Virus record (IMG/VR): IMGVR_UViG_3300047276_000522
Location: 1 to 23,416 of that record
Length of the DNA stretch: 23,416 bases
DNA from: a virus
Reading direction: 5' to 3' (one strand)
Part shown: in pieces, positions 11,697 to 19,000 of the stretch
How the letters are laid out: every line of letters starts with the position of its first letter
Position numbering within the stretch: position 1 is the first letter of the stretch
Notes under the pieces: model-generated
The model's input: the letters and a program-made list of their open reading frames with translations, nothing else
Told to the model about the DNA's origin: nothing
The model's database searches: none
Translations under genes and position numbers: made by a program

Positions 11697-12260
11697 ATGA
11701 AAGCTAAGAAATACGCAAACGGAGGTCCTGTGGACCCCAAGAAGAAGAAAGCCGCTGCTGCTAAAGCAAAGACATCTTCGGCTTATGAAGCACGTCGTGC
11801 CGAATCTCGTAAGGAGCAAGAGGCTGGTGCTAACCTTACTCGCCGCCAGATGGAAATCAATAAGCGCGTACGTATGGAGCAGAACCCAGAAGCTTACAAC
11901 AGGGCTCTTGCTACAACTCCACAGTACAAACAAGTAAGTGGCCGTGCTCAAGGTATCTCTAGCGCTGAGATCAAGAGTGGTGCTCAAGGACCTGTTGGTG
12001 CAATGACTCCGGAAGCGGCAAAGAAGGCAGAAGCTCGTGCAACGAAGCCGTCTGTAACGGTTCAGTCTACGAAGGCTCCGGCTCCCGCTGTTAAGCCTGG
12101 AGAGCTTAAGCCGGAAACGAAGGCTGCAATCGAGAAAGGAAAGTCTCGTTCGGCAGAGCTCGGCAAGAAGTCAGCTGACTACACAATGGAGGAAGCCCGC
12201 CGTAAGGGTTGGCAACTCAAGAATGGTGGGTCGCTAGCAAAGATGCTGAAGCGCAAATAA
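11697..12260 (+). CDS. Ala/Lys-rich basic protein with MKAKKYANGG start
   Basis: The gene encodes 187 residues of low complexity, dominated by Ala, Lys and Glu with Pro-rich stretches (APAPAVKPGELKPETKAA), probably disordered or helical. It begins MKAKKYANGGPVDPKKKK and ends with GGSLAKMLKRK. The composition recalls histone-like or internal head proteins that accompany packaged DNA (inference). It is followed directly by a strong terminator. Confidence 0.7.
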   Translation: MKAKKYANGGPVDPKKKKAAAAKAKTSSAYEARRAESRKEQEAGANLTRRQMEINKRVRMEQNPEAYNRALATTPQYKQVSGRAQGISSAEIKSGAQGPVGAMTPEAAKKAEARATKPSVTVQSTKAPAPAVKPGELKPETKAAIEKGKSRSAELGKKSADYTMEEARRKGWQLKNGGSLAKMLKRK

Positions 12261-12261
12261 A

Positions 12262-12283
12262 AAAGGGGGCTCAGGCCCCCTTT
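12262..12283. terminator. bidirectional terminator between convergent genes
   Basis: A 9-bp perfect stem AAAGGGGGC/GCCCCCTTT has a TCAG loop, flanked by A-runs on the left and T-rich sequence on the right. It serves the gene ending at 12260 and the opposite gene ending at 12285. Confidence 0.85.
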
Positions 12284-12284
12284 C

Positions 12285-12596
12285 TTATTCTTGTACGATT
12301 ACGAACTGTTTGAATCCGAAGCCTCGAGCGCTCATTACCTCGAAGCCGTCTACCGTTCTGTAGACCCACAGTAGGCCGTTCTTCTCGATGTCGAAGCCAC
12401 GCTTTTTGTGCTTCATCATTGTCTTCTTGAAGCTGTTGAACTCTTCGTCTTCGATGACGAAGTATTCGAACTCTTCTCCATCTTCGGTAACGGCAGTCTC
12501 TACCTTGTAGTTAAAGCCTTGGAGGAACTTAGGGGGCTCAACAGCAAACACAGAGAAGCTGGCGAAGAGCAGGGCTGAAAGGATTGTCTTTTTCAT
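12285..12596 (-). CDS. secreted or periplasmic hypothetical protein
   Basis: The gene encodes 103 residues with a clear signal peptide (MKKTILSALLFASFSVFA, cleavage after A18). The mature part is beta-rich and acidic (VETAVTEDGEEFEYFVIEDE) with no recognised domain. It is one of two minus-strand islands in the late arm. Its leader contains the AACCAACCTAA element typical of the early genes, so it may be expressed with them. An envelope role, such as altering the host surface or blocking superinfection, is inferred from the signal peptide alone. Confidence 0.75.
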   Translation of the reverse strand: MKKTILSALLFASFSVFAVEPPKFLQGFNYKVETAVTEDGEEFEYFVIEDEEFNSFKKTMMKHKKRGFDIEKNGLLWVYRTVDGFEVMSARGFGFKQFVIVQE

Positions 12597-12658
12597 TTTA
12601 CTTGGTCTTTAGGTTGGTTTGAGCGCTTTGCTCATTACAAGTGTACGAAAAAGATTTT

Positions 12659-12666
12659 TACTTTTG
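12659..12666 (+). promoter_or_regulatory. -7 box TACTTTTG
   Basis: This exact TAnnTTTG lies 24 bases before the ATG at 12691. It would restart rightward transcription after the terminator. Confidence 0.5.
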
Positions 12667-12690
12667 CAAGTACTAGCGAAAAAAATTTTT

Positions 12691-12885
12691 ATGAGGAACG
12701 AAATTCTTATGTCGTACGTCTTCCACTACAACCCATATCGGGATCAGTGGGCGGCTATTCCTCGTGACTACTATATAGATTACTTTAATGGAATCTATGA
12801 TCGCATCATCTTCCACGACTCAATCAACAGTTTAACAAGCTATATCATTAAGCAATGGCAAAGTCAGCAAAAAAGCGAGGAGTAA
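12691..12885 (+). CDS. 64-residue protein, unknown function
   Basis: The gene encodes MRNEILMSYVFHYNPYRDQW, then an aromatic-rich middle (DYYIDYFNGIYDRIIF) and a helix. Starts at 12691 or at the Met at 12709 are both possible. The YVFHYNPYRxxWAAIPR pattern recurs in small proteins of related phages, from memory. Its end overlaps the next short gene by 31 bases. Confidence 0.65.
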   Translation: MRNEILMSYVFHYNPYRDQWAAIPRDYYIDYFNGIYDRIIFHDSINSLTSYIIKQWQSQQKSEE

Positions 12886-12977
12886 ATCCTCTAGGCGTAA
12901 AGCGCGTAAGTAAGGATCGTGCTGTTGTTTGTATGAGCAACTTCGCGCTGTTAAACAAGTTGAGCAATGAAAACTAA
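12855..12977 (+). CDS. 40-residue basic protein
   Basis: The gene encodes MAKSAKKRGVNPLGVKRVSK and a second half ending in NKLSNEN. It overlaps the preceding gene by 31 bases and the following gene by 11 bases in other frames. The basic start and the dense packing support it, but its size leaves doubt. Confidence 0.5.
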   Translation: MAKSAKKRGVNPLGVKRVSKDRAVVCMSNFALLNKLSNEN

Positions 12978-13185
12978 GAAGTACTACGACGAGAACCCGG
13001 AGTCTTACGAGAAGAAGAAGGCGTACGATAAGAAGTACCATTCCACTCGCGAGCGTAAGCAGTACAGGGCGTTTCTTAATAAGAAGAACCGCCAAGCTGG
13101 TACATACGGGAATGGCGACGGTAAGGACTGGGACCACGAGGAGAAGCGATTCATCTCTGCTGTTCGCAACCGCACTAAGAAATGA
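12967..13185 (+). CDS. conserved phage protein of the NPESYEKKK...GTYGNGDG type
   Basis: The gene encodes 72 residues, very basic and hydrophilic. The blocks YRAFLNKKNRQAGTYGNGDG, DWDH and NRTKK match a small phage family I recall, always close to structural genes, with no assigned function. It is joined to the methyltransferase gene by an ATGA overlap. Confidence 0.75.
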   Translation: MKTKKYYDENPESYEKKKAYDKKYHSTRERKQYRAFLNKKNRQAGTYGNGDGKDWDHEEKRFISAVRNRTKK

Positions 13186-13766
13186 AATCGATGACTGAAG
13201 TCTACAACGAATATTGTGTAGACTCAAATGGATGGCATACCACGGACAAGGGCTCATACCACGACTATATCGAAGGATATTACTCTAAGGAGTTCGCCAA
13301 CCCGGATGCTGTTAAGGCTATCCTGGAGATTGGAGTACAGAACGGAGGAAGCTTGATTCTGTGGCACGAATGGTTCAAGAACGCAACCATCACAGGCATT
13401 GATGTGTCTCTTGAGTGCCTTAAGAATTACAAAGAGGCTTCTCTTGGTCGTGTGTTTCCTCGTGTGGAAATATTAATCTCCGATGGATATGATAGGAGTT
13501 TCGTAAAGGACTTCTCACCAGACAGCTACGATTACATTATTGATGATGGTCCCCATACGCTAGAGAGTATGAAGGACGCCATTGAACTGTGGATGCCGAA
13601 GGTAAAAACGGGAGGAAAGCTGATCATCGAAGACCTTCAGCACGTGGAGTGGTTTGATGAGCTTGCAGCCCACGCTAAAAAGTTCGGTTACGAAAAATAT
13701 CGGACCTTTGATCTTCGTAAGAACAAGGATCGCTACGACGATTTGATATTCGAACTGGAGAAATGA
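13182..13766 (+). CDS. class I SAM-dependent methyltransferase
   Basis: The gene encodes 194 residues. Motif I is LEIGVQNGGS (48-57), the acidic residue after strand 2 is in TGID (D74), DYIIDDGPH (117-125) is motif IV-like, and GGKLIIEDL (144-152) follows. The pattern is that of Methyltransf_24 / cephalosporin-hydroxylase-like and sugar O-methyltransferases rather than DNA methylases: no DPPY or Pro-Cys motif is present. The substrate is probably a glycan or small molecule. It is coupled to both neighbours by ATGA overlaps in the late arm, so virion or surface glycan modification is a reasonable guess. Confidence 0.8.
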   Translation: MKSMTEVYNEYCVDSNGWHTTDKGSYHDYIEGYYSKEFANPDAVKAILEIGVQNGGSLILWHEWFKNATITGIDVSLECLKNYKEASLGRVFPRVEILISDGYDRSFVKDFSPDSYDYIIDDGPHTLESMKDAIELWMPKVKTGGKLIIEDLQHVEWFDELAAHAKKFGYEKYRTFDLRKNKDRYDDLIFELEK

Positions 13767-13936
13767 AAACGAAGAAGAAAGAAACACATATAATGGTGGA
13801 CGCTCCAGAGGGACACCACTGGATGATGGAGAAGGGACGTTATTTCCTGATGCCAGACCCAGATGGGGGCTTTAAACCCCATCCTGGGGCTTCGAAGCAG
13901 GGACGATTCCGCTTATATCAATCCCACTCGAAATAG
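13763..13936 (+). CDS. 57-residue protein overlapping the regulator gene antisense
   Basis: The gene encodes MKTKKKETHIMVDAPEGHHW, a Met/Gly/Pro-rich middle (RYFLMPDPDGGFKPHPGASK) and a basic tail. Small His/Met/Pro proteins with a LMPDG-like and KPHPxASK-like pattern occur near head genes of related phages, from memory. It is coupled to the methyltransferase as ATGA. Its last 65 bases lie over the 3' end of the minus-strand regulator. Confidence 0.6.
   Translation: MKTKKKETHIMVDAPEGHHWMMEKGRYFLMPDPDGGFKPHPGASKQGRFRLYQSHSK
13862..13883. terminator. inverted repeat in the shared 3' ends
   Basis: GATGGGG and CCCCATC pair across an 8-base loop, and CAG/CTG extends the stem past a one-base bulge. 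It lies inside the antisense overlap of two convergent genes. It could weakly terminate both, although no T-run follows. Confidence 0.35.
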
Positions 13937-14504
13937 CTTTCGCTATAAGTTTCTTTCCTAAAGGTGTGTCTTCGTGCCCCTTTATTCTTTTCTTTAGATT
14001 ACCAAGTACCGGAAGTCCTTCTGATTTGTCGGGTATTTCTTTGTTTTGAGCATCTGAGTGGTATGCTACCTCTACCTTCTCTTTTCCCGAGGCTATTGCC
14101 TTCCACCTGTCAGCAATCATCCGGCCTTCCTGCGTCAGGGCATATCGCTTGCGGTAGTTCCACTTGTTTTCTTGACGAAACCACATAGAAGCATCCTTGT
14201 GGAGGTGTATGTCTTCTGAGGAGAAGTAGTCGAAAAGTAGCCCTTGCTTTCGGAGCTTTACAGTTAACCAGTCTTTGGTCTGGTTGTAGGACTTAGATAG
14301 CTGTTTAGCCATCCATTCAATGGTAAAGAACTCAATGTCGTAGGCAAATAGGAGGAACTGCGTGTGCATCGGCAGCAGCCCGTACTGCTGCTTGATGAAT
14401 CGGTCTGCGTGCCATACGTATTTGTACGTTGGTTCACCACGATTATCGCGGTATGCGAAGTCCCTGAACTTAAGGTCCTCCTTCTTTTTGAACTTTTTAG
14501 CCAA
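13872..14504 (-). CDS. winged-helix transcriptional regulator
   Basis: The gene encodes 210 residues from a TTG at 14504 (MAKKFKKKEDLKF). The open frame runs to 14606 but would then read antisense to the fibre gene start, and no ATG lies between. Residues 45-140 resemble a MarR/PadR-like winged helix: helices LPMHTQFLLFAYDIEFFTIE and MAKQLSKSYNQTKDWL, a recognition region with LRKQGLL, then a wing ending KRYALTQEGRMIADRW. The C-terminus is basic and variable. It is a minus-strand island among late genes, a candidate controller of the late switch or of its own overlapping promoter pair. Confidence 0.7.
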   Translation of the reverse strand: MAKKFKKKEDLKFRDFAYRDNRGEPTYKYVWHADRFIKQQYGLLPMHTQFLLFAYDIEFFTIEWMAKQLSKSYNQTKDWLTVKLRKQGLLFDYFSSEDIHLHKDASMWFRQENKWNYRKRYALTQEGRMIADRWKAIASGKEKVEVAYHSDAQNKEIPDKSEGLPVLGNLKKRIKGHEDTPLGKKLIAKAISSGIDISGIVPASKPQDGV

Positions 14505-14516
14505 TGAAGTAAATTG

Positions 14517-14524
14517 TATCTTTG
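14517..14524 (+). promoter_or_regulatory. late -7 box TATCTTTG of the fibre gene
   Basis: This exact TAnnTTTG lies 17 bases before the ATG at 14542. No TTG is at the -33 spacing; the nearest TTTG is 26 bp away. Confidence 0.6.
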
Positions 14525-14527
14525 TAG

Positions 14528-14535
14528 CAAAAGTA
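14528..14535 (-). promoter_or_regulatory. -7 box TACTTTTG of the regulator gene
   Basis: This exact TAnnTTTG on the minus strand lies 23 bases before the TTG start at 14504 and three bases from the opposite -7 box. The two polymerase footprints would overlap. Confidence 0.55.
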
Positions 14536-14541
14536 AATAAT

Positions 14542-15444
14542 ATGGCGACACTTAGTGGACAGAAGGTTAAAGACGCATTCGCTTCATTGTTGAAGCTGTC
14601 TAGCAATACTGCTACCTCTACGCTTAAGAATGTGGAGTCTGGTGACGGGGTTACTACTGCACTTCAAATTGGAACCACGAAGGTTGGCGTTAACGGAACG
14701 CTCGAGTTTCCTACGGTGCCTTCTACCGGATCTACCGAGACCGACGCTTTGTTCCTGAACGCATCAAACCAAGTTGTAAAGCGTACGCTCAACGCTGCTG
14801 CGTTCTCTGGTGGCGCTGTTACTACGGCAACCCTTCCTCTTGCTATCACTAGTTCTACGGTTCGCCTTGATAACCCGGCATCCATCTCTGATATCGGCAC
14901 CATTGCTAGTGGTGACCGATTCCTGGTATGGGATGCCAGTGCTACAGCTTGGCGTCGTATTGACTACTCTACGCTTAGCAGCCTCATTAACCCGGGAGCG
15001 TATCAGTCTGCACCTGAGCTTGTTGCTCGAACACGTGACGCCATAGTGCTTACTACTACGCCACAGTACCTCGAGTTTGCAAACATCGGCACTAGCGCGA
15101 CAACTTCATTGAACATTGGAACGGCAGCTTCTATTTACTCTTTTACCGATGCGTATGGAGGAACAAACTCCGGAGTTCGTGTCCTAGCGGACGGTGTATA
15201 TGAAATCACGTTAAGCGCAGCATTTACAACAGCTGGAACAAACGTAGACGTTTCTCTTTTCTTTGACATTAATGGAGTTAACGTAAACACGAACCAAACG
15301 GGATTCAAGACATCTGGAGATCACTTCATCACTCAGTCTACTATAGCTAACTTATCTGAAGGTGATGCTCTGTCTGTTCGCGCTACAGCTTCAAGCTCAA
15401 CAGAGCTTGAGGCATTCAGTGTATTCCACCTACGCAAACTCTAA
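14542..15444 (+). CDS. fibre-like virion protein with C-terminal jelly-roll domain
   Basis: The gene encodes 300 residues from the ATG at 14542, which follows the -7 box; a longer open frame from 14362 is antisense to the regulator. The N-terminus MATLSGQKVKDAFASLLKLS and the GVTTALQIGTTKVGVNG repeat-like region are typical of phage fibres. Residues 120-145 carry the RFLVWDASATAWRRI motif also seen in the fibre at 22192. Residues about 165-300 look like a C1q/TNF-like beta-sandwich (DGVYEITLSAAF, SLFFDINGV, AFSVFHLRKL) that would trimerise and bind a receptor. Confidence 0.75.
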   Translation: MATLSGQKVKDAFASLLKLSSNTATSTLKNVESGDGVTTALQIGTTKVGVNGTLEFPTVPSTGSTETDALFLNASNQVVKRTLNAAAFSGGAVTTATLPLAITSSTVRLDNPASISDIGTIASGDRFLVWDASATAWRRIDYSTLSSLINPGAYQSAPELVARTRDAIVLTTTPQYLEFANIGTSATTSLNIGTAASIYSFTDAYGGTNSGVRVLADGVYEITLSAAFTTAGTNVDVSLFFDINGVNVNTNQTGFKTSGDHFITQSTIANLSEGDALSVRATASSSTELEAFSVFHLRKL

Positions 15445-15743
15445 TGACTAAAGAGGAGGCGAGAGTAGAGCTGTTCATCTTTGCAAGGAACAGCTTTGAA
15501 GAGATATCGGAGAAGGCCAAGGAGCTTGGTCTTTACGATGACTTTATGATGATCGCCACGGCAGGTTTGGTTGTCGATCAGCAAAAAGGTAAAAACGTGG
15601 TAGAGTCTATATCTACTATTGACGTAGACAATCAAGAAGAGATGAATTCTTTGCTACTGTATCTTGCAACGTCTTACCAGGAAGATGATGACGATGAAGA
15701 TGGAGACACTTCAGATCCTGACTTCTGGCTAAATCTAAATTAA
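15444..15743 (+). CDS. hypothetical protein with acidic tail
   Basis: The gene encodes 99 residues, helical (RVELFIFARNSFEEISEKAK), with an acidic stretch near the C-terminus (EDDDDEDGDTSDPD). It starts within the fibre stop as TAATG, so it is co-translated. It is not recognised; a chaperone or assembly role for the fibre is only a positional guess. Confidence 0.7.
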   Translation: MTKEEARVELFIFARNSFEEISEKAKELGLYDDFMMIATAGLVVDQQKGKNVVESISTIDVDNQEEMNSLLLYLATSYQEDDDDEDGDTSDPDFWLNLN

Positions 15744-15748
15744 ATGAA

Positions 15749-15982
15749 ATGGACCTTATTCGTAAAATCATTGCGGGCACTGATCCGCTAAAAGCCTTAG
15801 CCTACTATGTGGGCCAAAAGGCAGGGGACGGAGAGATCGACTCTATTCTACTGGATGGATCTCACCTTCACAACCACGGCGAGCGTCGTTACCTTATCTA
15901 TCTAAAAAAGGATAACGGTATTATGCTGTGGAAGTCTATCGAGGGTATGCCTACTATCGTGGAATACGATTGCAACTTCTAG
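15749..15982 (+). CDS. hypothetical protein
   Basis: The gene encodes 77 residues, alpha then beta: MDLIRKIIAGTDPLKALAYY followed by YLIYLKKDNGIMLWKSIEGM. The pattern KIIxGxDPLKAxAYxVGQ is known to me from small phage proteins upstream of packaging genes, without function. The ATG at 15749 is five bases after the previous stop. Confidence 0.7.
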   Translation: MDLIRKIIAGTDPLKALAYYVGQKAGDGEIDSILLDGSHLHNHGERRYLIYLKKDNGIMLWKSIEGMPTIVEYDCNF

Positions 15983-15986
15983 TTGC
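15972..15986 (+). terminator. small hairpin at the end of the gene, possible weak terminator
   Basis: GCAACT-TCT-AGTTGC forms a 6-bp stem across the stop codon, and a T-rich run (CTTTTATTTT) follows six bases later. Confidence 0.35.
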
Positions 15987-16009
15987 GCTAAACTTTTATT
16001 TTAATTCAT

Positions 16010-16588
16010 ATGAAACCACTATACCATATTTTGGTACACATCCCGTCGGCGGTTAACGATACGATGAAGGTCGGAGAGACCGAAATCTACGTAGATACCA
16101 AGTACAACGAGTTCCAGCATCGTACGATGAAGGCTAAAGTTGTAGGTGTTCCAGCTAAGTTTGACTCTCAGGTGGAGGTTGGTGACTATGTGTTCCACCA
16201 CCACCACGTAGCTATCAACGACAATCAGGTAATTGACCCAAAGGAGAAGATTTACCGCGTCAACTACGATCCGTTTGGCGGAAGCGCTAACCAAGCATAC
16301 CTGATTGAGAAGCCGGACGGCACACTACTAGCTGTAGCTGACTGGGTATTCCTTGAGCCTGTTGAGGAGGAGCCAGAGCTGAAGAGCGATGTTATCGAAT
16401 TAATTACGTTTAAGGAGCCCGAGAAGCGCTGGGGACGCATCGTATACGGTAGCCGTTGGATTGAAGAAGAGGGTCTCGCTGTTGGAGATGTCGTGTACTT
16501 TGCTAAGGACGCTGACTACGAGATGGACATCAATGGGCGCAAGCTGTGGCGTATGCAAATCCACCACATACTATGCGTAAAGAAGTAA
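16010..16588 (+). CDS. tandem GroES-like co-chaperonin
   Basis: The gene encodes 192 residues. The C-terminal half (about 125-192) matches the end of GroES: AVGDVVYFAKDADYEMDING followed by a beta strand and HHILCVK, parallel to the GDxVxFxKYAGTEVxxDG...DILAV pattern. The N-terminal half (1-117) has a second copy-like arrangement: PLYHILVHIP, a variable loop (21-40), KVVGVPAKF, VEVGDYVFHHHHV, ending DWVFLEPV. GroES has one domain of about 97 residues, so this is about twice the size, like chloroplast Cpn20. T4 gp31 is the known phage precedent: it caps GroEL to fold the capsid protein. The position just before the packaging genes fits that role. Confidence 0.65.
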   Translation: MKPLYHILVHIPSAVNDTMKVGETEIYVDTKYNEFQHRTMKAKVVGVPAKFDSQVEVGDYVFHHHHVAINDNQVIDPKEKIYRVNYDPFGGSANQAYLIEKPDGTLLAVADWVFLEPVEEEPELKSDVIELITFKEPEKRWGRIVYGSRWIEEEGLAVGDVVYFAKDADYEMDINGRKLWRMQIHHILCVKK

Positions 16589-16869
16589 AGTTCACCACTG
16601 CTCAGGCAGCGAAGAACCTTATCTCCGCTATGGAGGCTGCCATCCAGAATATGACCGAGGAGATTCGCAAGCCTGTGGACCCAGATCTTACTGGTTCTGC
16701 ACGTAAGGCGGAGCTTCAAGCTATTAAGGACACGGCACTCGCCTGTAAGGATCTTATTGTAGAGCGCCAGAAACTTGAACAGCTTATTGGTGACCTTCAG
16801 GAGTCTGGTGGATTCGAGGAGGAGAAGGACTTCAAGGGAGGATTTGCAGAACGAATGGCTAAGAAGTAA
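16573..16869 (+). CDS. small helical protein before TerL, candidate small terminase
   Basis: The gene encodes 98 residues from the ATG at 16573 (MRKEVKFTTAQAAKNLISAM), which overlaps the upstream gene by 16 bases; a start at 16546 is possible but embeds more of that gene. The protein is almost wholly helical with a coiled-coil-like C-terminal half (CKDLIVERQKLEQLIGDLQE). No helix-turn-helix is obvious. Its stop overlaps the TerL start as TAATG. A small-terminase role is inferred from position, not from sequence. Confidence 0.6.
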   Translation: MRKEVKFTTAQAAKNLISAMEAAIQNMTEEIRKPVDPDLTGSARKAELQAIKDTALACKDLIVERQKLEQLIGDLQESGGFEEEKDFKGGFAERMAKK

Positions 16870-18983
16870 TGGCAGGGCTGAAGATGATAGACGGCAAAGA
16901 GGTGGTGAACATCTGTCCCAATGGGTCGGATGGTCCCATCATTGAGATTGAGTCTATTCTGATTCAGCTGCCAGAGATACCTGAAGATATCCTATTCAAA
17001 AGTTTACCATTGGTGAACCAAAAGTGGCAAAGATTTGAATTGCCCAAGGAGCTTGCTCAGATCCAGAGTATGGACGACTGGTACGAGGCTCCGCGTGAGT
17101 TCCAACAGAAGTGGAACCCGTACATCGAAGAGGAGTTTCGCAGAAGGAGGGAGGGCCTTTGGTTTATGAACAAAGGCACCCCCACCTACATCACTGGCCA
17201 TCACTATATGTTCCTTCAGTGGAGCAAAATTGATATCGGATATCCGGGATACCTGGACTTCCAGAGGAAGCTCTTCACACACTTTGCAGCGTGCGAGGCT
17301 GATCCTCGGTGCCTTGGCCAGATATACACCAAGTGTCGACGCTCTGGATATACCAATATGAGCGCTGCTACGCTAGTGGACGAAGGCTCACAGGTTACGG
17401 AAAAGCTGTTGGGCATTATGAGTAAGACCGGTACGGACGCTCAGGAGGCGGTGTTTGGATCTAAGATCGTACCCATCTTCCGTAGCTACCCATTCTTCCT
17501 CAAGCCTATCCTTGATGGTACAACCAACCCACGTATGGAGCTTGCGTTCCGGGAGCCTGCTAAAAGGATTACCAAGAAGAACAAGACCTCTCACCGAGGT
17601 GAGGCACTGGATACCATCATAAACTGGAAGAACACAACCAACAACGCATACGACGGTAGCAAGACCCATATGTTGTTTCTCGATGAGGCAGGTAAGTGGT
17701 TGAGCCCTAATGATATACGAGAAGTGTGGCGCATTCACCGCACCTGTCTGTTGGTTGGACGTAGGGTTATTGGCAAGGCTATGGTCGGCTCTACAGTTAA
17801 TCCACTTGACAAAGGAGGCCGTGAATTCCGAGACCTATACTATGACTCAGACCCGAATGATCGCAACGAGAACGGACGTACCAAAAGTGGTCTATATAAA
17901 ATCTTTATTCCAGCTTATGAGGCGTTAGAGGGATTTTTTGACCAATATGGTATGCCTATTGTGGAAGACCCGGAGGAGCCCGTAATGACTGAGGACGGAA
18001 CGTTTACGTCGATAGGTGCGCGAACGTTCTTGAAGAATGAACGCAAGGGTCAACAGAACAACAGCTATGAACTTAACGAGATCATCCGTCAGTTCCCATT
18101 TACGGAGGACGAAGCGTTTCGTGATTCAACGAAGTCTTCGCTGTTCAACATCCAGAAGATCTACGAGCAGATTCAGCATAATGAGGAGCTGTTCCCTAAT
18201 CCTGTTATTATCGGCAACTTCCAGTGGAAGGATGGCAAGCCAGACACGGAGGTTGTATTTGCGCCCGATCCAAACGGGCGCTGGAGAGTAGCTTGGCTTG
18301 CTCCTCCAGACATTCGAAATAAACGAAAGACTGAGAACAACAAGCTAGTGGCTCCAAACTCTGCGTTTGGCGTGATGGGGGTTGACTCCTATGACCTTGA
18401 TGCCACGGTCGACAACCGGGCATCGAAGGGTGCTTGCCACATCTATAACAAGTTTTCGATGGAGCATCCCGCGAATATGTTCGTTGCAGAATACGCTAGT
18501 CGTCCGCCACTTGCGAAGATTTTCTACGAGGATGTGCTGATGGCTGCTGTTTTTTATGGGTACCCTGTGCTGATAGAAAACAACAAGTATGGGATCGCCC
18601 GGTATTTTGAGTCGAGAGGGTACGATGAATATTTAATGGATCGTCCCGCACATTTGGCAACGACGGCGATGAAGACTAGCGTAAAAACTAAAGGTATCCC
18701 ATCAAACAGCCAGGACGTAATACAAGCTCACGCTCAGGCAATTGAGGCGTACATACACGACCACGTAGGCATAAATAACGAGACTGGTCATTTCGGGCGT
18801 ATGTATTTTAACCGAACATTAGAGGACTGGATTAACTTTAAGATTGACGATCGAACCAAGTTTGACTTGACGATTTCGTCCGGATTAGCACTTCTCGCAG
18901 CACAAAAACAAGTAAAGCAGGTCAAGAAGGTAGACTTCAATGACAAGGTTTTCTTCCGCAAGGGTAAGGAAATTACGCGCTAA
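16869..18983 (+). CDS. terL: terminase large subunit
   Basis: The gene encodes 704 residues with ATPase and nuclease domains of the phage packaging motor. The adenine/Walker-A-like segment is KCRRSGYT (155-162), a degenerate form, Walker B is MLFLDE (268-273) and the coupling motif is GST (307-309). The RNase-H-like nuclease shows D506 in MGVDSYDLD, E570 in VLIENNKYG and D666 in FDLTISSG. The start WFMNKGTPTYITGHHYMFLQ recalls TerL of crAss-like and related Bacteroidota phages. It translocates DNA into proheads and cuts the concatemer. It lies between the possible small terminase and the portal, the usual order. Confidence 0.93.
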   Translation: MAGLKMIDGKEVVNICPNGSDGPIIEIESILIQLPEIPEDILFKSLPLVNQKWQRFELPKELAQIQSMDDWYEAPREFQQKWNPYIEEEFRRRREGLWFMNKGTPTYITGHHYMFLQWSKIDIGYPGYLDFQRKLFTHFAACEADPRCLGQIYTKCRRSGYTNMSAATLVDEGSQVTEKLLGIMSKTGTDAQEAVFGSKIVPIFRSYPFFLKPILDGTTNPRMELAFREPAKRITKKNKTSHRGEALDTIINWKNTTNNAYDGSKTHMLFLDEAGKWLSPNDIREVWRIHRTCLLVGRRVIGKAMVGSTVNPLDKGGREFRDLYYDSDPNDRNENGRTKSGLYKIFIPAYEALEGFFDQYGMPIVEDPEEPVMTEDGTFTSIGARTFLKNERKGQQNNSYELNEIIRQFPFTEDEAFRDSTKSSLFNIQKIYEQIQHNEELFPNPVIIGNFQWKDGKPDTEVVFAPDPNGRWRVAWLAPPDIRNKRKTENNKLVAPNSAFGVMGVDSYDLDATVDNRASKGACHIYNKFSMEHPANMFVAEYASRPPLAKIFYEDVLMAAVFYGYPVLIENNKYGIARYFESRGYDEYLMDRPAHLATTAMKTSVKTKGIPSNSQDVIQAHAQAIEAYIHDHVGINNETGHFGRMYFNRTLEDWINFKIDDRTKFDLTISSGLALLAAQKQVKQVKKVDFNDKVFFRKGKEITR

Positions 18984-18992
18984 GATAACTTG

Positions 18993-19000
18993 TACCTTTG
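18993..19000 (+). promoter_or_regulatory. late -7 box TACCTTTG before the portal gene
   Basis: This exact TAnnTTTG lies 17 bases before the ATG at 19018. No -33 TTG is at the right spacing. Confidence 0.6.

Noticed and set aside
14362-14541. 60-residue N-terminal extension of the fibre gene
   Set aside because: It is Cys/Ser-rich, antisense to the regulator, and located before the -7 box; the natural start is 14542.
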